48,823 nt of DNA from Vibrio sp. MedPE-SWchi (GTDB taxonomy: Bacteria > Pseudomonadota > Gammaproteobacteria > Enterobacterales > Vibrionaceae): contig MPDB01000016.1 in assembly GCA_001874155.1 (NCBI GenBank), positions 1 through 48,823 on the forward strand, written 5' to 3'. The translations under genes were made by a program, and so were the position numbers. The notes beneath the pieces are model-generated. The model saw only the letters and a program-made list of their open reading frames with translations. It had not been told where the DNA came from and did not search any database. Of the stretch, positions 8,726-17,380 are shown piece after piece (within the stretch, counting starts at the first letter, position 1; each line of letters starts with the position of its first letter).

Positions 8726-11700
8726 TTCGCTTTTTCTCTCGTCATCCAACCGCGGCCAATTTACTGATGCTTGCGTTACTTATTCTGGGTATCTCGACAT
8801 TATCAACCATCAAGCGTGAGACATTCCCAGAATTCACGCCACCTTACATTATGGCCGCTGTGGTTTATCCGGGTGCATCTCCACAAGAAGTAGAAGAGAG
8901 TATCTGTGTTCGCATGGAAGATGCTGTTGATGGACTGGCCAATATAGAAGAGACACGCTGTGAAGCGATAGAGGGATCAGCGCGATTAACACTGAAGCTT
9001 AATAGTAAGGCTGACATAGGCCGAATGTTGGTTGATGTTCAGACACAAATTAATGGCATTAATGATTTCCCTGCCGAGATAGAGTCTCCAATCGTTCAGG
9101 AGTTAGATTGGAATGAACCTGTTGTTGATGTGGCGATATCAGCGAATACCACTTGGCCAGAGTTAAAGGCTTACGCAGAAAAACTCAAGCGTATTTTGAA
9201 ATTGGACTACGACGTATCGCTGGTGGAAGTGAGTGGTTTTTCTGATCATCAATTTCGTGTTGAATTAGATCTGCAAGCGGTGAGGCAGTTGGGTCTTAGC
9301 GTGGGTGACATTGCAGATCAAATCAAACGTCAAAACGTGAAATTACCGAGTGGTAATATTGAAACATCAGACAAAAACTTCCTGATACGTTTTGATGAAA
9401 GACGCATTACGCCCTTTGAACTTGAGAGCATTGTTATTGGTTCTGGCCCAAATGGTTCTCAGATCAGATTAAGAGATATTGCGACCATCAGCGATCGCTT
9501 TGAGCTTGATGAGCAAAAAGTCTATTTCAACGGTCATCCGTCAGCGTTACTCAAGATCAGTAAGAATAAAGAAGACGATGCGTTAAGGATTAAAGAGAAG
9601 GTCTCTTTGTTCGTTGAGCAGCAGCAGCTCATCGCTCCAGATGGTGTCACCTTGGAACTCACCAACGATCTCTCATCAGTCCTATGGGATCGTTTAACCA
9701 TGATGCTCAGTAATGGCTGGCAGGGAATCGTGCTCGTCTTCGCGACGATGTGGTTGTTTTTTAGTTTTCGCTACTCCTTTTGGGTTGCCGCTGGTTTACC
9801 CGTCGCGTTCTTAGGTGGCCTGTTTCTAATGGCAAATCTAGGGCTCTCCATCAACATCATGTCGCTGGTGGGATTACTCATGGCGATTGGGATCATGATG
9901 GATGACGCCATTGTAATCGCTGAGTCCGTGGCTTCTCACCTAGATAAAGGACAAAAGGTGGATGATGCGGTCATTAATGGAGTGAAGAAAGTCTTTCCTG
10001 GTGTCTTGTCGTCATTTTTAACCACCGTGTGTATTTTCGGTAGCTTACTGTTTTTGGATGGTGAGATGGGGGCAGTACTCAAAGCGGTTCCTCAGGTCTT
10101 AATATTGGTTCTCGTGTTGAGCTTAGTGGAGGCGTTTTTAATCCTACCAAATCATCTTTCGCACTCTTTACACAATCGAAACAACGATCGCGAGCCCGCT
10201 AAATTCAAAAAGGTATTGCTAGAGAAGTTTGAACAATTTCGTAATCAGCAATTGGTGACGGCAGTGACCAAAGTGGTGGAGTATCGCTATGCCTTTCTTG
10301 GTGGTGTTGTCGCGTTGATGCTGATCTCCGTTGCAACCATTGCTGGTGGCTTACTTAAGTTTCAACCCTTTCCTGACTTAGATGGAGATATAGCGGAAGT
10401 TCGAATCATATTGCCACCGGGTGCCTCTTTATCTCAAACGGAAAGAGTTGTCGACAAGGTCGTTGCTTCGGCCAATAAATTAAATCGGGAGTGGAGCGAA
10501 AACGTCGAAGACGGTAGAACACTGGTTCAGCATGTCACTACGCAGTTCAATGTGAATGCCGATGCGAATGAATCTGGGCCACACCTTGCGACGGTGCGTT
10601 TAGATCTTCTTGGGGCTGAAACGCGCAATACGCTCATTGATGATTTTGTCGCCGCTTGGCGTGAGGATGTTGGCGAGTTAGCGGATCCGATTTCACTGGT
10701 CTTCAAGCAACCCACTATGGGGCCTGGGGGGCGGGGAATCGATATTCGTATCAAGCATGATGACCTTGATGAGTTAAAAGCTGCATCGATTGAAATACAA
10801 CAATACCTGAATCAATTCGATGGCGTGTCGGGTGTGTTGGATGACATGAGAATGGGGAAAGAGGAGATCTTGGTGAAACTCCGCCCTGGTGCGGAAACCT
10901 ATGGCGTCAATGGGCAAATGATAGCGGCTCAACTGCGTGCAGCCTTCTTTGGCCAAACCGCCGATGAGATTCAAGTCGGCGTTGAGAATATCTCTATTGA
11001 AGTTCGCCTTAATAAAGTCGAGGCCGGAGACTTGCAGCAGTTGGCGAATTTCCCTGTAATTTTGTCCGATGGAAGCCAGGTTCCACTAGCCACTATCGCA
11101 ACATTAGATTTCCAACGGAATTACGTTCGTATTCAACGTATTGACGGGCTAAGAACGGTGAGTGTGTTTGGTGATATTGATGGCCATAAAGCCAGCTCGT
11201 CAGCCATCGTAGCGCAGTTCCAGAGAGAGCTGGCGCCAGAGTTACTGAAAAAGTACTCGGGTTTACGTTTTGACTTTGAAGGTGAAGCAAAAGACGCGGC
11301 TAAAACGGGCGCGTCGATGGGGAAAGGTTTCTTACTTGGCTTGTTTGGCGTGTTTGCCATTCTTAGTTACCAGTTTAGAAGTTATTTAGAACCCTTTGTC
11401 GTGATGCTAGCGATTCCATTGGCATTCATTGGTGTGGTTTGGGGGCACTTGCTCCTCGGTCATTCATTGAGTATGCCAAGCTTGATGGGGTTTGTTTCCT
11501 TAGCAGGCATTGTGGTGAACGACTCTATACTCTTGGTTCAATATATCCGACACCATGTTGATGATGGTGATAGTGTTCATGAGTCTGTCGTTAAGGCGAG
11601 TCGAGAGCGATTTAGAGCGGTATTTTTAACCTCAATGACAACGGCGGCGGGCTTACTACCTCTATTAACAGAAACGAGCTTACAGGCACAAGTTATTCAG

Positions 11701-11829
11701 CCGCTCGTGGTTTCTATTGTGTTTGGTATCTTTGCTTCTACATTGCTGGTGTTGTTTATGATACCAGCGGCTTATGCGGTATTGGCGGATTTTGGATTAG
11801 TGCATAAACATGAGCCTTTAGATGCGTAA
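8722..11829 (+). CDS. RND-family efflux pump, inner-membrane transporter
   Basis: A 1035-residue transporter of normal RND size, with twelve expected membrane helices and two large periplasmic loops. The TM4 proton-relay pair is present (D394-D395 in IGIMMDDAIVIAES). The TM10 position held by Lys-Asn in AcrB reads N933-D934 (GIVVNDSILLV), as in some other RND subgroups. The start codon overlaps the adaptor stop (ATGA) after an AGGAG site, so the two are translationally coupled. No outer-membrane channel gene is present, so TolC or another channel must act in trans. Substrates cannot be told; it may export antibiotics, bile salts or metabolites. No VexA-M name is assigned. Confidence 0.95.
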   Translation: MIRFFSRHPTAANLLMLALLILGISTLSTIKRETFPEFTPPYIMAAVVYPGASPQEVEESICVRMEDAVDGLANIEETRCEAIEGSARLTLKLNSKADIGRMLVDVQTQINGINDFPAEIESPIVQELDWNEPVVDVAISANTTWPELKAYAEKLKRILKLDYDVSLVEVSGFSDHQFRVELDLQAVRQLGLSVGDIADQIKRQNVKLPSGNIETSDKNFLIRFDERRITPFELESIVIGSGPNGSQIRLRDIATISDRFELDEQKVYFNGHPSALLKISKNKEDDALRIKEKVSLFVEQQQLIAPDGVTLELTNDLSSVLWDRLTMMLSNGWQGIVLVFATMWLFFSFRYSFWVAAGLPVAFLGGLFLMANLGLSINIMSLVGLLMAIGIMMDDAIVIAESVASHLDKGQKVDDAVINGVKKVFPGVLSSFLTTVCIFGSLLFLDGEMGAVLKAVPQVLILVLVLSLVEAFLILPNHLSHSLHNRNNDREPAKFKKVLLEKFEQFRNQQLVTAVTKVVEYRYAFLGGVVALMLISVATIAGGLLKFQPFPDLDGDIAEVRIILPPGASLSQTERVVDKVVASANKLNREWSENVEDGRTLVQHVTTQFNVNADANESGPHLATVRLDLLGAETRNTLIDDFVAAWREDVGELADPISLVFKQPTMGPGGRGIDIRIKHDDLDELKAASIEIQQYLNQFDGVSGVLDDMRMGKEEILVKLRPGAETYGVNGQMIAAQLRAAFFGQTADEIQVGVENISIEVRLNKVEAGDLQQLANFPVILSDGSQVPLATIATLDFQRNYVRIQRIDGLRTVSVFGDIDGHKASSSAIVAQFQRELAPELLKKYSGLRFDFEGEAKDAAKTGASMGKGFLLGLFGVFAILSYQFRSYLEPFVVMLAIPLAFIGVVWGHLLLGHSLSMPSLMGFVSLAGIVVNDSILLVQYIRHHVDDGDSVHESVVKASRERFRAVFLTSMTTAAGLLPLLTETSLQAQVIQPLVVSIVFGIFASTLLVLFMIPAAYAVLADFGLVHKHEPLDA

Positions 11830-11868
11830 GTAGCCTACAATTGGCTAATTAACCATCACAATTAAATC

Positions 11869-11894
11869 AAGGGGGGCAATTGCTCCCTTTTTTG
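11869..11894 (+). terminator. Terminator of the RND operon
   Basis: AAGGGGGGC, loop AATT, GCTCCCTT form a 9-bp stem with two G-T pairs, followed by TTTTT. It lies 40 bases after the pump stop codon. Confidence 0.85.
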
Positions 11895-11940
11895 TGCCTC
11901 ACTTTCAAACCTCGTCAATCTTCATCCTATCTCAAATAAA

Positions 11941-11974
11941 GCGTCACCTAGTTGTCATCAAACTCCCTTAGCTT
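11941..11974 (+). promoter_or_regulatory. Possible Pho box and -10 ahead of the PAP2/glycosyltransferase unit
   Basis: GCGTCAC (11941-11947) and TTGTCAT (11952-11958) carry GTCA cores 11 bases apart, the phasing of a PhoB Pho box. A weak -10 (TAGCTT, 11969-11974) follows 10 bases later, the usual Pho promoter spacing. The second half-site matches the consensus at 6 of 7 positions, the first at only 4 of 7, so this is a suggestion, not a firm call. Confidence 0.35.
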
Positions 11975-12039
11975 GGCTTTAAAACAGAGGCACAACACCT
12001 CGTTTTGTTGAAACCAAGCGTTATCAAAAGGAGCTTATG

Positions 12040-12567
12040 ATGCGTAGTTTTGAACCTGTAACTCGATTCGATATAGCGTTTTCATCATTTTGTTTGCAAC
12101 ACCGTTTTTCACATCAGGTGGCGGCAATAAGCAAAGCCGTCTCCCATAGTGGTGATGGGCATCTGTATTTGGCATGCAGTCTGATTGCCTTTTTCTTTGG
12201 TGGTCACGAAGGGGAACTCTTTTTTTGGGGAGTGCTGCTGGCATTTTCCATAGAGCTTCCGATTTACTGGCTGATGAAAAACAGCGTGAAACGTCGACGT
12301 CCTGAAGAGCTCACACCTTATATTCCTGCGTTTATTACGCCGTCAGATCGATATAGCTTGCCTTCGGGTCATACTGCGGCTGGCTTTTTGTTCGCCACCC
12401 TTGTGGGGGCTTTCTATCCTGTGTTGCTTCCATTCGCATTTACTTGGGCCTGTTTGATTGGAACATCTCGAGTATTACTTGGGGTGCACTTCCTAACCGA
12501 CATTGTGATTGGTGCGTTACTCGGGATGGGCAGTGCCCAAATTGTCTTATTTCTGCTTGGGAGCTAA
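12040..12567 (+). CDS. PAP2-family phosphatase, inner membrane
   Basis: About 175 residues with several hydrophobic helices. All three PAP2 (acid phosphatase/lipid phosphatase) motifs are present: K80-x6-RP (KNSVKRRRP), PSGH at 108-111, and SR-x5-H-x3-D at 143-154 (SRVLLGVHFLTD). These residues bind the phosphate and form the histidine intermediate. Such small membrane PAP2 enzymes remove phosphate from phosphatidate, phosphatidylglycerophosphate or undecaprenyl diphosphate; the substrate here is unknown. ATGs at 12037 and 12040 are both possible; the second is 6 bases from AGGAG. A glycosyltransferase gene follows after 3 bases, so the two are one transcription unit, possibly under a Pho box. 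Confidence 0.9.
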   Translation: MRSFEPVTRFDIAFSSFCLQHRFSHQVAAISKAVSHSGDGHLYLACSLIAFFFGGHEGELFFWGVLLAFSIELPIYWLMKNSVKRRRPEELTPYIPAFITPSDRYSLPSGHTAAGFLFATLVGAFYPVLLPFAFTWACLIGTSRVLLGVHFLTDIVIGALLGMGSAQIVLFLLGS

Positions 12568-12570
12568 TTG

Positions 12571-13629
12571 ATGAAGATTCTTTACGGTGTGCAAGGAACA
12601 GGAAACGGTCATATTGCTCGAGCGAGAGCCATGAGCCAAGCGTTAAAGGGCCGAGGAATTGACGTTGATTACCTGTTTTCTGGTCGCGATGCAGAGAAAT
12701 ACTTCTCTATGCAAGAGTTTGGGCAATACCAAACGCGTAAGGGGCTGACATTTGAGTCTGAGAATGGCCAAGTCAGCTACCTTAAAACGGTCAAAAATAA
12801 CAATTTGGTTGGGTTATACCAAGAGGTCGCTCAACTCGATCTGACGGATTATGATCTTGTGCTTAACGACTTTGAGCCGATTACGGCTTGGGCGGCTAAA
12901 AAGCAGAATAAAACATGTATAAGCATCAGTCACCAAAATGCGTTCCGTCATTCTGTGCCATTAAAAGGAGCAAACTGGATAGATAAGCGACTTATTCATC
13001 ATTTTGCACCCTCTGATTATGCCATCGGTTTGCATTGGTATCACTTTGAGCAGCAGATCTTGCCGCCTATTGTTCATTCAATCAATTATGCACCTGATAG
13101 CGATGAAGCGCAGAAAAACTTCATTTTGGTCTACCTGCCATTTGAAAATAGCAATGAAATTTGTAATTTATTGTTTCGTTTTGCGAGTTATCAGTTTGTG
13201 TGTTTTCACCCAGGTGTTAACAAGGTTGAAACAATTGAGAATGTTGAGCTGCGTCCGTTGTGCCATGAAAGCTTTCAATCGCACTTGCATCGTTGTAATG
13301 GTGTGATCGCTAATGGCGGATTTGAATTGCCATCGGAGGCGTTAACGTTAGGCAAAAAACTGCTGTTAAAGCCATTATCGGGTCAATTCGAGCAACAAAG
13401 CAACGTAGCAACGCTGGATGGCTTAGGTTTAGCAAGCAGTATGGAGTTTTTAGACGCCTCTAAGGTGCGAGTTTGGCTTGATGAGAAACCGGGTGAAAGA
13501 GTGGTGTACCCAAATGTCGCGCAAGCGATTGCGGAATGGGTTCATAACGGTAAGTGGGATACGCAAGAACAGCTCTGTCGTTCACTCTGGGAGAAGGTCG
13601 ATTTCCCAAGTTATGTTTCAAACTTATAG
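12571..13629 (+). CDS. MJ1255/VC2487-family glycosyltransferase
   Basis: A 352-residue GT-B-fold protein without a signal peptide. It has the N-terminal loop GVQGTGNGHIARARA (residues 6-20), as in MurG and monogalactosyl-diacylglycerol synthases. The C-terminal donor-site pattern is NGG (248-250), SEAL with E256, and Q275. I recognise it as the TIGR00661-type family named after MJ1255 and VC2487. The natural acceptor of this family is not established to my knowledge. It follows the PAP2 gene after 3 bases and has its own GGGAG ribosome site. A role in adding sugar to a lipid such as diacylglycerol made by the PAP2 enzyme is a reasonable guess only. Confidence 0.88.
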   Translation: MKILYGVQGTGNGHIARARAMSQALKGRGIDVDYLFSGRDAEKYFSMQEFGQYQTRKGLTFESENGQVSYLKTVKNNNLVGLYQEVAQLDLTDYDLVLNDFEPITAWAAKKQNKTCISISHQNAFRHSVPLKGANWIDKRLIHHFAPSDYAIGLHWYHFEQQILPPIVHSINYAPDSDEAQKNFILVYLPFENSNEICNLLFRFASYQFVCFHPGVNKVETIENVELRPLCHESFQSHLHRCNGVIANGGFELPSEALTLGKKLLLKPLSGQFEQQSNVATLDGLGLASSMEFLDASKVRVWLDEKPGERVVYPNVAQAIAEWVHNGKWDTQEQLCRSLWEKVDFPSYVSNL

Positions 13630-13731
13630 CCAGAATTCATCTTGCTTCTGGATTGTCTATGCATTGATATATTTTCCAAATGTAACAGGGTGTAAATCGG
13701 TTGATTAATAACCACGATCAATATTACTTAT

Positions 13732-13766
13732 AAAAGCCATAAATTTAGGTGTTTTATGGTTTTTTA
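13732..13766 (+). terminator. Terminator after the glycosyltransferase gene
   Basis: AAAAGCCATAAA and TTTTATGGTTTTTT form a long A/T-rich stem with a T run, about 100 bases after the stop codon. Confidence 0.75.
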
Positions 13767-13987
13767 TATATTGTTTAACTTCATGTTTTGCAAGGTGTTT
13801 TATTGATATAAGATAAAATTAACTGATTAATTATCAATCTTGTTGCTAATCGTCGATTGATTCGAAGATAGTAATTGTCAGCTAGGAAGTATCTGAGAAA
13901 TAAATATTAGTCATGTCACTTATATATTTACTCAGATGCTATTTATAAATGTTGATAATAACGAGATGAAACCAAGAGGCGTACCCA
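13767..13987. promoter_or_regulatory. AT-rich upstream region of leuO
   Basis: The whole gap from 13630 to 13987 lacks a gene. Beyond the terminator it is strongly A/T-rich, as expected for H-NS-silenced regulatory DNA; leuO is H-NS-controlled in enteric bacteria and ToxR-activated in Vibrio cholerae. A stretch at 13819-13840 ends in TTATCAAT and has TGAT on its left, resembling half-sites of LuxR/HapR-type quorum regulators. No -35/-10 pair stands out clearly. Confidence 0.4.
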
Positions 13988-14947
13988 ATGTTAGATAAAA
14001 AAGACGCGATGAGTGCGATTGCGAGCTATCGTATGGAAAGTACTTTACGAGGCGTAGATTTAAACCTACTCACCGTGTTTGATGCGGTCATGCAAGAGCA
14101 AAATATTACCAGAGCGGCACATAACTTAGGGATGTCTCAACCGGCTGTAAGTAACGCAGTCGCGCGTTTGAAAGTGATGTTTAATGACGAACTATTCATG
14201 CGTCAAGGTCGTGGTATTCAGCCAACACAGCGTGCTCGTCAACTATTTGGCCCAATTCGCCAAGCGCTTCAATTGATTCGTAACGAACTACCAAGCTCTG
14301 TTTTCTCTCCAGAAACGTCAACACGTCTATTCAAGCTTGCTATCTGCAGCCCTTGTGACATGCGTTTTGCTCCAAAGATCATGTCGACTGTTCATGAGCT
14401 AGCACCAAACGTTCAGCTGCATTTAGACGCGGAGTTTGACCGTAAACTGGCCGAGCGTATGCGTTACCAAGAAATTGATTTTGTTATCGATTACGCACGC
14501 TTTGATGAGCAAGGTTTCTCTAGTACTGAAATTTTCCAAGATGAACTCGTCGTCGTTGCTTCGACTTCTCACTCTCGCATTCAAGGAGCGGTGTCTCCTG
14601 AGGCTCTACTTAATGAGCGTCACGCTAAGTTATCTAAGATTCATGGCCAGCGCAGCTTCTCTGAGCAAGCGTACCGCGAGTTGGATTGTCAGCCATACTA
14701 CGAAGGTACAAGCCTAAGTAATGTTCTATACGTTGTTGGCCAATCAGAGCTAGTGACGATTGCACCTCGTTGGATGGTAGAGAATGCGGCTAACCGTGAT
14801 CAGCTGCAAATTCTAGATTTCCCATTTGAAAATGCAAACATCAGTGGCTTCTTAAGCTGGCATGAGTCGAGTGAAAAAGACAAAGGTCACATCTGGTTCC
14901 GCGACCAACTTATGATGATTTGTGGCGAAGTTGTTGCATTGAACTAA
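13988..14947 (+). CDS. leuO: LysR-family global regulator LeuO
   Basis: A 319-residue LysR-type regulator. The helix-turn-helix region is nearly identical to E. coli LeuO: VDLNLLTVFDAVMQEQNITR, then AAHNLGMSQPAVSNAVARLK, at about residues 24-63. The effector-binding domain follows, and the LSWHE...DKGHIWF ending also matches. LeuO opposes H-NS and controls stress, biofilm and efflux genes; in V. cholerae it links ToxR and bile signals to those. It lies between the leu and ilvIH loci, as in enterobacteria, but here the RND and PAP2/glycosyltransferase genes separate it from leuA. An AGAGG site precedes the ATG. Confidence 0.95.
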   Translation: MLDKKDAMSAIASYRMESTLRGVDLNLLTVFDAVMQEQNITRAAHNLGMSQPAVSNAVARLKVMFNDELFMRQGRGIQPTQRARQLFGPIRQALQLIRNELPSSVFSPETSTRLFKLAICSPCDMRFAPKIMSTVHELAPNVQLHLDAEFDRKLAERMRYQEIDFVIDYARFDEQGFSSTEIFQDELVVVASTSHSRIQGAVSPEALLNERHAKLSKIHGQRSFSEQAYRELDCQPYYEGTSLSNVLYVVGQSELVTIAPRWMVENAANRDQLQILDFPFENANISGFLSWHESSEKDKGHIWFRDQLMMICGEVVALN

Positions 14948-15005
14948 AATCAAATTGATGAACTTGTTTGACATAGTTTGAAACAGGTTTATACAACGTG
15001 ATAAC

Positions 15006-15042
15006 AAACCTTGAGCTGACTTGTTTGGTTCAAGGTTTTTTT
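15006..15042 (+). terminator. leuO terminator
   Basis: AAACCTTGA and TCAAGGTTT pair around a 14-base loop and are followed by TTTT. It separates leuO from the acyl-CoA synthetase gene. Confidence 0.8.
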
Positions 15043-15149
15043 ATATCCATTAATTGATAACTTTGAAGTTAGTCAGTTGCCTTTTCAAAACTGGAATGTA
15101 CACTTGTTCGCTCAAAATAGCTTACATGTGTAAGCCAAAGGTAAGAGAC

Positions 15150-16952
15150 ATGGCCAATTTAGATTTTCACATTATTAAATGTATTAGAGAGCAAGTTGCT
15201 AAGGGCGGCGATCGTATCGCGCTTAAACATAAAGTGGGTACCTCATGGAAAGGTATCAGCTGGAAGCAATTTGGTCAGCAGGTAGACACGCTTTCGCTTG
15301 CACTATTGGCTCAAGGACTGAGAATTCAAGACAAGATTGGTATCTATGCCAATAACATGCCTCAATGGACGATGGCTGACTTTGCTGCGCTGCAAACTCG
15401 TGCAGTATCGGTTCCTATCTACCCAACCAATACAGCGGGTCAAGCGTCCTACATTATTCAGGACGCTGATGTTCGTATTCTGTTTGTTGGTGAGCAAGAG
15501 CAGTTTGATGCTGCGGTAGGCCTGTTTGATGATTGTGAGCAGCTCGAGCTTGTTGTCGCAATGTCAGAAGAGATCAATATTGGCACGTGTGAATTTGCCA
15601 TCACTTGGCAAGATTTTCTCGCTAAAGGCACGAATGCAGAGCGAGTAGAGTTCGATTTACGCCTAGACGCGCTTTGCCTTGATGACCTTCTCACACTGAT
15701 CTATACCTCTGGCACGACTGGTCAGCCGAAAGGTGTGATGCTTGATTACGAGAATATCGCCTCACAACTTGAAGGTCACGATCAGCGTTTGAGCCTAACT
15801 CAAGATGACGTGTCTCTGGCATTTTTACCGCTTTCACATGTATTTGAACGCGCTTGGACATTTTATGTCCTGTATAAAGGTGCAACCAACTGTTATTTGC
15901 AAGACACGATGCAAGTGAAAAGTGCACTGGAAGAGATTCGTCCAACGGTGATGTGTGCGGTTCCTCGTTTCTACGAGAAGATTTTTTCGGCGATCCATGA
16001 GAAGGTTTCTAAAGCACCGTTTATTCGCAAAGCTCTCTTCACTTGGGCGGTAAACATGGGCGCTAAGGTCTCTGTTTGCCATCAAGAGGGACGTGAACCT
16101 TCATTAATGTTGAAGAAGTCGCATCAGTTAGCGGACAAGCTCGTATTGTCCAAGTTACGCGCCTTACTGGGTGGACGTATTAGTTTTATGCCATGTGGTG
16201 GCGCAAAGCTTGATGAAACGATTGGTCGTTTCTTCCACGCGATAGGTATTAACGTCAAGCTGGGTTATGGCATGACTGAAACCACCGCAACGGTTTCCTG
16301 TTGGGATGACAAGTGCTTTAACCCTGACTCCATTGGCATGTCGATGCCTGGTGCGGAAGTTAAGATTGGCGAGAACAACGAGATTTTGGTCCGTGGTCCA
16401 ATGGTCATGCGTGGCTACTACAAGATGCCAGAAGAGTCGGAGAAAACGTTTGATGAACATGGGTTCTTAAAAACAGGTGACGCTGGGCACATCGATAAAA
16501 ACGGTAATGTCTTTATCACTGACCGTATTAAAGAGTTGATGAAAACCTCTAATGGCAAGTACATCGCGCCGCAAATGGTCGAAGGTACGATTGGTAAAGA
16601 TCACTATATCGAGCAGATTGCCGTTATCGCTGATACGCGTAAGTTTGTCTCTGCGCTCATTGTTCCTTGTTTTGATACGCTAGAAGAATACGCCAAAGAG
16701 CTGAATATTAAATACAACGATCGCATGGAGTTGATTAAACACCACAAGGTTGTTGAGATGTTTGAAAGTCGAGTTTCTGAGTTACAGAATGAACTGGCTA
16801 AGTTTGAACAAGTTAAGAAGTTCAAGCTATTACCAAAGGCTTTCTCAATGAACGACGGTGAGCTGACTCCAACGCAAAAATTGCGTAGAAAGGTGATCAG
16901 CGATAAGTACCAAGATGAAATAGAAGAAATGTACACTGAATCGAAGAAATAG
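15150..16952 (+). CDS. Long-chain fatty acid-CoA ligase (AMP-forming)
   Basis: About 600 residues, an adenylate-forming enzyme of the long-chain acyl-CoA synthetase family. The P-loop-like AMP motif is [19 protein letters not shown] (near residue 175), the second motif is [13 protein letters not shown] (near 375), and the C-terminal hinge is [20 protein letters not shown] (near 450). It should activate long-chain fatty acids with ATP and CoA at the membrane. I chose the ATG at 15150 ([15 protein letters not shown]) because the upstream extension has no family-like sequence. It resembles the eukaryotic/FadD15-type class more than E. coli FadD. It is a monocistronic gene between two terminators. 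Confidence 0.92.
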   Translation: MANLDFHIIKCIREQVAKGGDRIALKHKVGTSWKGISWKQFGQQVDTLSLALLAQGLRIQDKIGIYANNMPQWTMADFAALQTRAVSVPIYPTNTAGQASYIIQDADVRILFVGEQEQFDAAVGLFDDCEQLELVVAMSEEINIGTCEFAITWQDFLAKGTNAERVEFDLRLDALCLDDLLTLIYTSGTTGQPKGVMLDYENIASQLEGHDQRLSLTQDDVSLAFLPLSHVFERAWTFYVLYKGATNCYLQDTMQVKSALEEIRPTVMCAVPRFYEKIFSAIHEKVSKAPFIRKALFTWAVNMGAKVSVCHQEGREPSLMLKKSHQLADKLVLSKLRALLGGRISFMPCGGAKLDETIGRFFHAIGINVKLGYGMTETTATVSCWDDKCFNPDSIGMSMPGAEVKIGENNEILVRGPMVMRGYYKMPEESEKTFDEHGFLKTGDAGHIDKNGNVFITDRIKELMKTSNGKYIAPQMVEGTIGKDHYIEQIAVIADTRKFVSALIVPCFDTLEEYAKELNIKYNDRMELIKHHKVVEMFESRVSELQNELAKFEQVKKFKLLPKAFSMNDGELTPTQKLRRKVISDKYQDEIEEMYTESKK

Positions 16953-16988
16953 ACGTCTTTTCTCAGTGAGATAACTTTTCTCTTGTTT

Positions 16989-17034
16989 AAAAAACCTCCA
17001 TATAACAATACAGATTGTTGATGGAGGTTTTTTT
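16989..17034 (+). terminator. Terminator after the acyl-CoA ligase gene
   Basis: AAAACCTCCAT pairs with ATGGAGGTTTT, with an inner ACAAT/ATTGT stem, and a run of seven T follows. The 3' arm contains GGAGG, which also lies 7 bases ahead of a small open frame (17035-17142). Confidence 0.9.
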
Positions 17035-17380
17035 ATGCCTAAGTGTTCATTCAACATCGTTTTTACCTCAGTCTTTCTGAAATTATTCTCTTTTTTTTCT
17101 TTGGTTTTATTGGCTATTAACTTCTCTTCTTTATTTTGGTGAACTTAATGACTTATTTTTTATGCTTGTGTGGTTTATATGCCCAAAATAGATCTCTGTC
17201 GCATTAGATCCTTTGCTAATAAAACGTTACAGTTGTGTATATTCCTGTACTTGGGTATTACAAGTCAGGACATAGCCCAAAAGTATGACAACTGGAATTA
17301 GGCTACAAATAAGCCCTAGACTATGCAAAACCAGACATGTTAGTTCAACCCACTGACATGGAAGCTGGTAAGGAGAAAAT
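17035..17380 (+). promoter_or_regulatory. ilvIH upstream region
   Basis: No established gene lies here. The first 108 bases form a 35-codon hydrophobic frame (see findings). The rest is A/T-rich. A hairpin (CCTGTACTTG / CAAGTCAGG, 17246-17271 region) has no T run, so I see no attenuator. In E. coli this region carries Lrp sites; several A/T-rich stretches would suit Lrp, but none can be assigned by eye. Confidence 0.4.

Noticed and set aside
12568..12570. TTG directly before the glycosyltransferase ATG as an alternative start
   Set aside because: The ATG at 12571 has better ribosome-site spacing and gives the family N-terminus.
17240..17275. Hairpin before ilvI considered as an attenuator
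   Set aside because: No T run follows, and no leader peptide rich in branched-chain residues lies close before it with a terminator behind it.
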